DNA of 64,000 bases from JAQVIJ01 sp041287365 (lineage in GTDB: Bacteria; Desulfobacterota; Dissulfuribacteria; Dissulfuribacterales; DYLC01): assembly GCA_041287365.1 (NCBI GenBank), contig JBEULL010000015.1, positions 30,738 to 94,737 on the forward strand, written 5' to 3'. Position 1 is the stretch's first letter, and each line of letters starts with the position of its first letter. Positions 61,522-64,000 of the stretch are shown here, piece by piece. The position numbers and the translations under genes were made by a program. The notes beneath the pieces were generated by a model. That model worked only from the letters and a program-made list of their open reading frames with translations, had not been told where the DNA came from and did not search any database.

Positions 61522-62016
61522 ATGATAGGTTGCACCATGATAGCCAATGTTTGGTCGAAAACAGCCAGACTCCTGATGTTGTGTGTCTGTGCCATGGTCA
61601 TTTTGCAGTTTGTTTCCTGTTCCACGATGCCCGAAGGAGGCCAGATCATATCCTTTGAGCCTGGTGTTGAAGATAAGCTTCCCAAGGAACTCAAAAAGGC
61701 ATTCATCAATTACTGGGCAGCCCGTGCCAGGCTGGATTGGAATATTATTTATAATATGGAGGCCCCTCATTTTAGATGGAAGTATTCCAAGGAAGCCTTT
61801 ATGGACCGTTATGGCCGTGCCCCAAAGCCTGTTTCCGTAAAGGTTACAGGGGCCAATCTTGTGACTGATCAAGTAGCGGATGTATCCATTACTCTGGTTT
61901 TGCCCGACAAACGGACCGGCAAGGAAGAAACCCTGTATCCTCGTGATAGGTGGCTGAATGTAAATGGCCAGTGGTATCATATATGGAAACTCCCAATTTT
62001 GGATCAATTTTTGTAA
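61522..62016 (+). CDS. Putative lipoprotein
   Basis: The 164-residue protein has an N-terminal hydrophobic segment ending in VSC (Cys 33), a likely lipid attachment site. The mature part has a helical region with ELKKAFINYWAARARLDW and a beta region ending RWLNVNGQWYHIWKLP. The shape recalls NTF2-like or SnoaL-like folds, but that is a guess. I do not recognise the family. It follows the isomerase gene by eight bases and is probably co-transcribed. Confidence 0.7.
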   Translation: MIGCTMIANVWSKTARLLMLCVCAMVILQFVSCSTMPEGGQIISFEPGVEDKLPKELKKAFINYWAARARLDWNIIYNMEAPHFRWKYSKEAFMDRYGRAPKPVSVKVTGANLVTDQVADVSITLVLPDKRTGKEETLYPRDRWLNVNGQWYHIWKLPILDQFL

Positions 62017-62095
62017 TCCCTCAAAAATGGCCCGTTTTTTGCTATTTAATTTATCGATAAATTTATGGCAGTAAGTTTGTGAAGGCATTTTTGTC

Positions 62096-62124
62096 TTGTT
62101 TTTTTCTTTTTTTTTGGATAGAAT
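62096..62124 (+). promoter_or_regulatory. Candidate promoter of the surface-protein gene
   Basis: TTGTTT is followed after 17 bases by TAGAAT in the T-rich 62017-62253 region, which holds no gene. The leader would be about 120 bases. Only the -10 box is close to consensus. Confidence 0.35.
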
Positions 62125-62253
62125 GATTTTGTAAAGTTCTTTGTAAAGGGGGTGAGTCAGGGGTTTAATCAAGAATGGTTTTGAAGTATGTAGTTTTTTT
62201 GGCTTTATTGTGTTTTTATTATTATTTTTTATCAATCCTAAAGGAGGTTTGTA

Positions 62254-63606
62254 ATGAATCTGAAAAAGCTTTTTGGTTGTGGTGCTGCTCTTGGTGCAGC
62301 GGCGTTTTTGTTTGCATCTTCCTCTGATGCATATGATGCCAAATATCACGTGTATCAGGCTGGCAATGGCGTGGGTGACGCCTTGATTTTTCCTGTGTAT
62401 GCTGCAGGTGGAAGCTTGAAAACCAACTTGCGGGTGATCAACACCTCATCCAAATATAGCGTTGTTGCCAAAGTGGTGTTCCGTGAGCCCAATACCAGCT
62501 GCGAGGCAAGAGACTTTTTCATCTATCTCTCTCCAAATGATGAGTGGACTGCTGATATAGTTGATATGAACGGCTCCATCACCATCACAAGCAATGATGA
62601 CAGCTCCCCTGAAGTGCCTTTGAGTGTTGGCATGGCCACTACCTGCAATGGTTATAGCGCCAACACTGGTTATGTAGAGGTTTATGGTGTGGCTGCCATG
62701 ACATTTGTCGACAAAACTAACAACAATGCCCCCCTTACCGGGCCTATCAGCAAGGGTCTTATTAAACAAGGGTACTCCACATTGTATAATAATACAAGTG
62801 GCGTGTCATTTTTGTCTGACCCGATGGGTGGGAACAAAACGTGCGTTAATAATGCTAGTATAGACTTTACGTACTCTGATAAAACCTATACGATGACTTA
62901 TTACCCAAGCCAGAACACTATGGCAGGTGTGGAGGAGATTAAGGATCCTACCATGAATCTGGTTATGCCGATGGTCGCTACCGCCCTTGCCAATAACTGC
63001 AATACGCAGAGGGTTTCAGTATTTGAAGAGACTCGTTGGGATAACTATGGTTATAATAGTGCTGTTGAGGTGCGTGCCGCCCTTGCCAAAAGCGCTATAC
63101 ACATTCCATACAGGCAAGATGCCAATAATACAACCTTTGCAGTGTTCAACTTCCCTGTTAAGTTGAGCTGCTGTTTGAGCGGCGGCACCCTTTGTGACGG
63201 CGTGTTGAGTGTAGGAGATACTTGCGATTTGAGCAAGACCTATGGCACAAGCATAGCCCAGAACATCTATGACCTGCAGGAACATACCACTACCACTACA
63301 ACTATTTACTCACCTGCACCTCCAGGTGCCAAGATAGAGAAGGAAGTTTATATCGCTCAGCTTACGCCTTCCTTTGCAGAGGGTTGGGTGCGTGTAAAGT
63401 TGACGGATGCTGCTGCTCAGCAGAGTGACAACGCTGCTGATACTACGACTTCGGTGTCGTATGCTGGCTCTGCTGTGATTCCATCCTATCTCCAGGCTGC
63501 TTCTGACCTGACATGGGTGCCTGCCACCTTTGATTGCGGTGTTGTAACCGCTGGTGGTACTCGTTATGATAATTGTACTTATCAGTTGACTCCCAATAAA
63601 AAATAA
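62254..63606 (+). CDS. Exported, sequon-rich surface protein of unknown function
   Basis: The 450-residue protein has a clear signal peptide (cleavage after SDA, residue 26). The mature chain is beta-rich and Ser/Thr/Asn-rich, with FPVYAAGGSLKTNLRVINTS near the start and several Cys. A short Thr run, TTTTTT, occurs near residue 348. I count ten Asn-X-Ser/Thr sequons. AAAGGAGG precedes the ATG, a strong site that suggests high expression, and a terminator follows. It resembles uncharacterised surface proteins of related bacteria. Glycosylation by the nearby STT3 is a hypothesis. Confidence 0.75.
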   Translation: MNLKKLFGCGAALGAAAFLFASSSDAYDAKYHVYQAGNGVGDALIFPVYAAGGSLKTNLRVINTSSKYSVVAKVVFREPNTSCEARDFFIYLSPNDEWTADIVDMNGSITITSNDDSSPEVPLSVGMATTCNGYSANTGYVEVYGVAAMTFVDKTNNNAPLTGPISKGLIKQGYSTLYNNTSGVSFLSDPMGGNKTCVNNASIDFTYSDKTYTMTYYPSQNTMAGVEEIKDPTMNLVMPMVATALANNCNTQRVSVFEETRWDNYGYNSAVEVRAALAKSAIHIPYRQDANNTTFAVFNFPVKLSCCLSGGTLCDGVLSVGDTCDLSKTYGTSIAQNIYDLQEHTTTTTTIYSPAPPGAKIEKEVYIAQLTPSFAEGWVRVKLTDAAAQQSDNAADTTTSVSYAGSAVIPSYLQAASDLTWVPATFDCGVVTAGGTRYDNCTYQLTPNKK

Positions 63607-63653
63607 AAAACTTCTTGTCAACTAAGAAATATGTAGTTACACTGTATTGTGTT

Positions 63654-63684
63654 CTATGCACGGCAAGCAACTCGCCGTGCATAG
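63654..63684. terminator. Hairpin terminator after the surface-protein gene
   Basis: An 11-base perfect stem, CTATGCACGGC and GCCGTGCATAG, with a 9-base loop is followed by AAATTTTT. It lies 47 bases after the stop. Confidence 0.8.
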
Positions 63685-63785
63685 AAATTTTTGCCACAAA
63701 GCTTGCCTTTGCGTTTAAGTTTAAGATGTTATATCTTTCTTCTTAGTTTTTTACTTCTCCCCCCCCTTCGCCCTTGGAGGTTCTT

Positions 63786-64000
63786 ATGTCCGCTAAAAAA
63801 ATTCTAAACTATATGATTGTAGTAGGTCTTTTGTCCTTGGCTGCGCATGTGTCCGCCCTACCCGTTGGCGATTGGGATTTTTGTTCAAAGCAAAATCCGT
63901 GTAGTGAGGGCCAAGGTGATTGTGATTCTGATGATGAATGTAAACCCGGTCTTAGGTGTGTGCAAGACGTTGGTCCTCAATATGGCTTCGATAAAGGAGT
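63786..64000 (+). CDS. Exported Cys-rich protein, 3' end off the window
   Basis: The first 71 residues are visible. A signal peptide (cleavage after VSA, residue 24) is followed by FCSKQNPCSEGQGDCDSDD and ECKPGLRCVQDVG. The spacing of Cys in GDCDSDDECKPGLRC is a recurrent pattern in secreted bacterial proteins, probably disulfide-bonded. GGAGG stands five bases before the ATG. It is the fifth exported protein in a row after STT3. The full domain content cannot be seen. Confidence 0.75.
   Translation, partial: MSAKKILNYMIVVGLLSLAAHVSALPVGDWDFCSKQNPCSEGQGDCDSDDECKPGLRCVQDVGPQYGFDKG

Noticed and set aside
1..64000. tRNA, rRNA, CRISPR array, prophage or IS transposase
   Set aside because: The intergenic regions were read for cloverleaf-like stems, regularly spaced repeats and transposase motifs, and none was found.

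Overview
The window looks like chromosomal DNA of a Gram-negative, anaerobic-type member of the Desulfobacterota (former Deltaproteobacteria). The evidence is gene content and order: an LptE/BamE/LPS-type envelope, the chain fabF-rpiB-glyA-dCMP deaminase-nrdR-ribD-ribE-ribBA-ribH-nusB-leuS, PilT-type ATPases, a small Rieske/cytochrome b pair and a bacterial STT3 oligosaccharyltransferase. Base composition looks close to half GC by eye. The genus cannot be fixed from the sequence alone. I found no tRNA, rRNA, CRISPR array, prophage or transposase gene.

Layout. 0-4.4 kb (minus strand): the end of a polysaccharide export and modification operon (Wzm/Wzt ABC transporter, a SPASM-type radical SAM enzyme, a methyltransferase and an acyltransferase-like protein cut by the left edge). 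4.5-6.1 kb: DUF2905, Rieske protein, a possible 28-residue ORF, and cytochrome b. 6.1-9.0 kb (minus): pilT, a PilU-like ATPase and a zinc-ribbon protein. 9.2-14 kb: ftsE-ftsX-envC-like-ctpA-queF. 14.3-18.7 kb: acetyl-CoA synthetase with a clear terminator, a PAS histidine kinase, and an M23 peptidase on the minus strand. 18.7-37.2 kb: a very long plus-strand run, yceD-rpmF-plsX-fabH-acyl-CoA dehydrogenase-etfB-etfA-fabG-acpP-fabF-rpiB-glyA-dCMP deaminase-nrdR-ribDE-ribBA-ribH-nusB-leuS-lptE. It links membrane lipid synthesis, one-carbon and nucleotide metabolism, riboflavin synthesis and translation.

37.6-43.5 kb: rpsT (minus), a purD-purE fusion, a Sua5/TsaC gene, purM, HU (minus) and an EAL-HDOD protein. 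43.7-49 kb: an unassigned radical SAM gene (minus), then three genes arranged like wbpV-wbpL-wbpM, which would make a UDP-linked amino sugar and load it on undecaprenyl phosphate. 49-52 kb: an LPP20-like exported protein and a CHASE2 adenylate/guanylate cyclase, both broken by frameshifts in or near short base runs. 52-57.4 kb: proC, phoH, a ybeY-pdxJ fusion, acpS, a DUF3782 protein, a BamE-like lipoprotein, a coiled-coil membrane protein and pcm. 57.4-64 kb: an STT3 oligosaccharyltransferase (minus), followed on the plus strand by secreted proteins: a CAP-domain protein, a parvulin-type foldase, a lipoprotein, a sequon-rich surface protein and a Cys-rich exported protein cut by the right edge.

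Most notable: two copies in opposite orientation of a non-coding element of about 145 bp with terminal inverted repeats (MITE-like), with further fragments; a second dispersed palindromic element abutting the fabF stop; the YbeY-PdxJ fusion that keeps a strong internal ribosome binding site for PdxJ; an acyl-CoA dehydrogenase plus electron transfer flavoprotein set inside a fatty-acid synthesis operon that lacks fabD; clustered frameshifts at 49.7-56.5 kb; and STT3 next to putative exported substrates. I do not see one wholly new system. The STT3/secreted-protein block and the fab-acd-etf block are the best candidates for unexpected biology.
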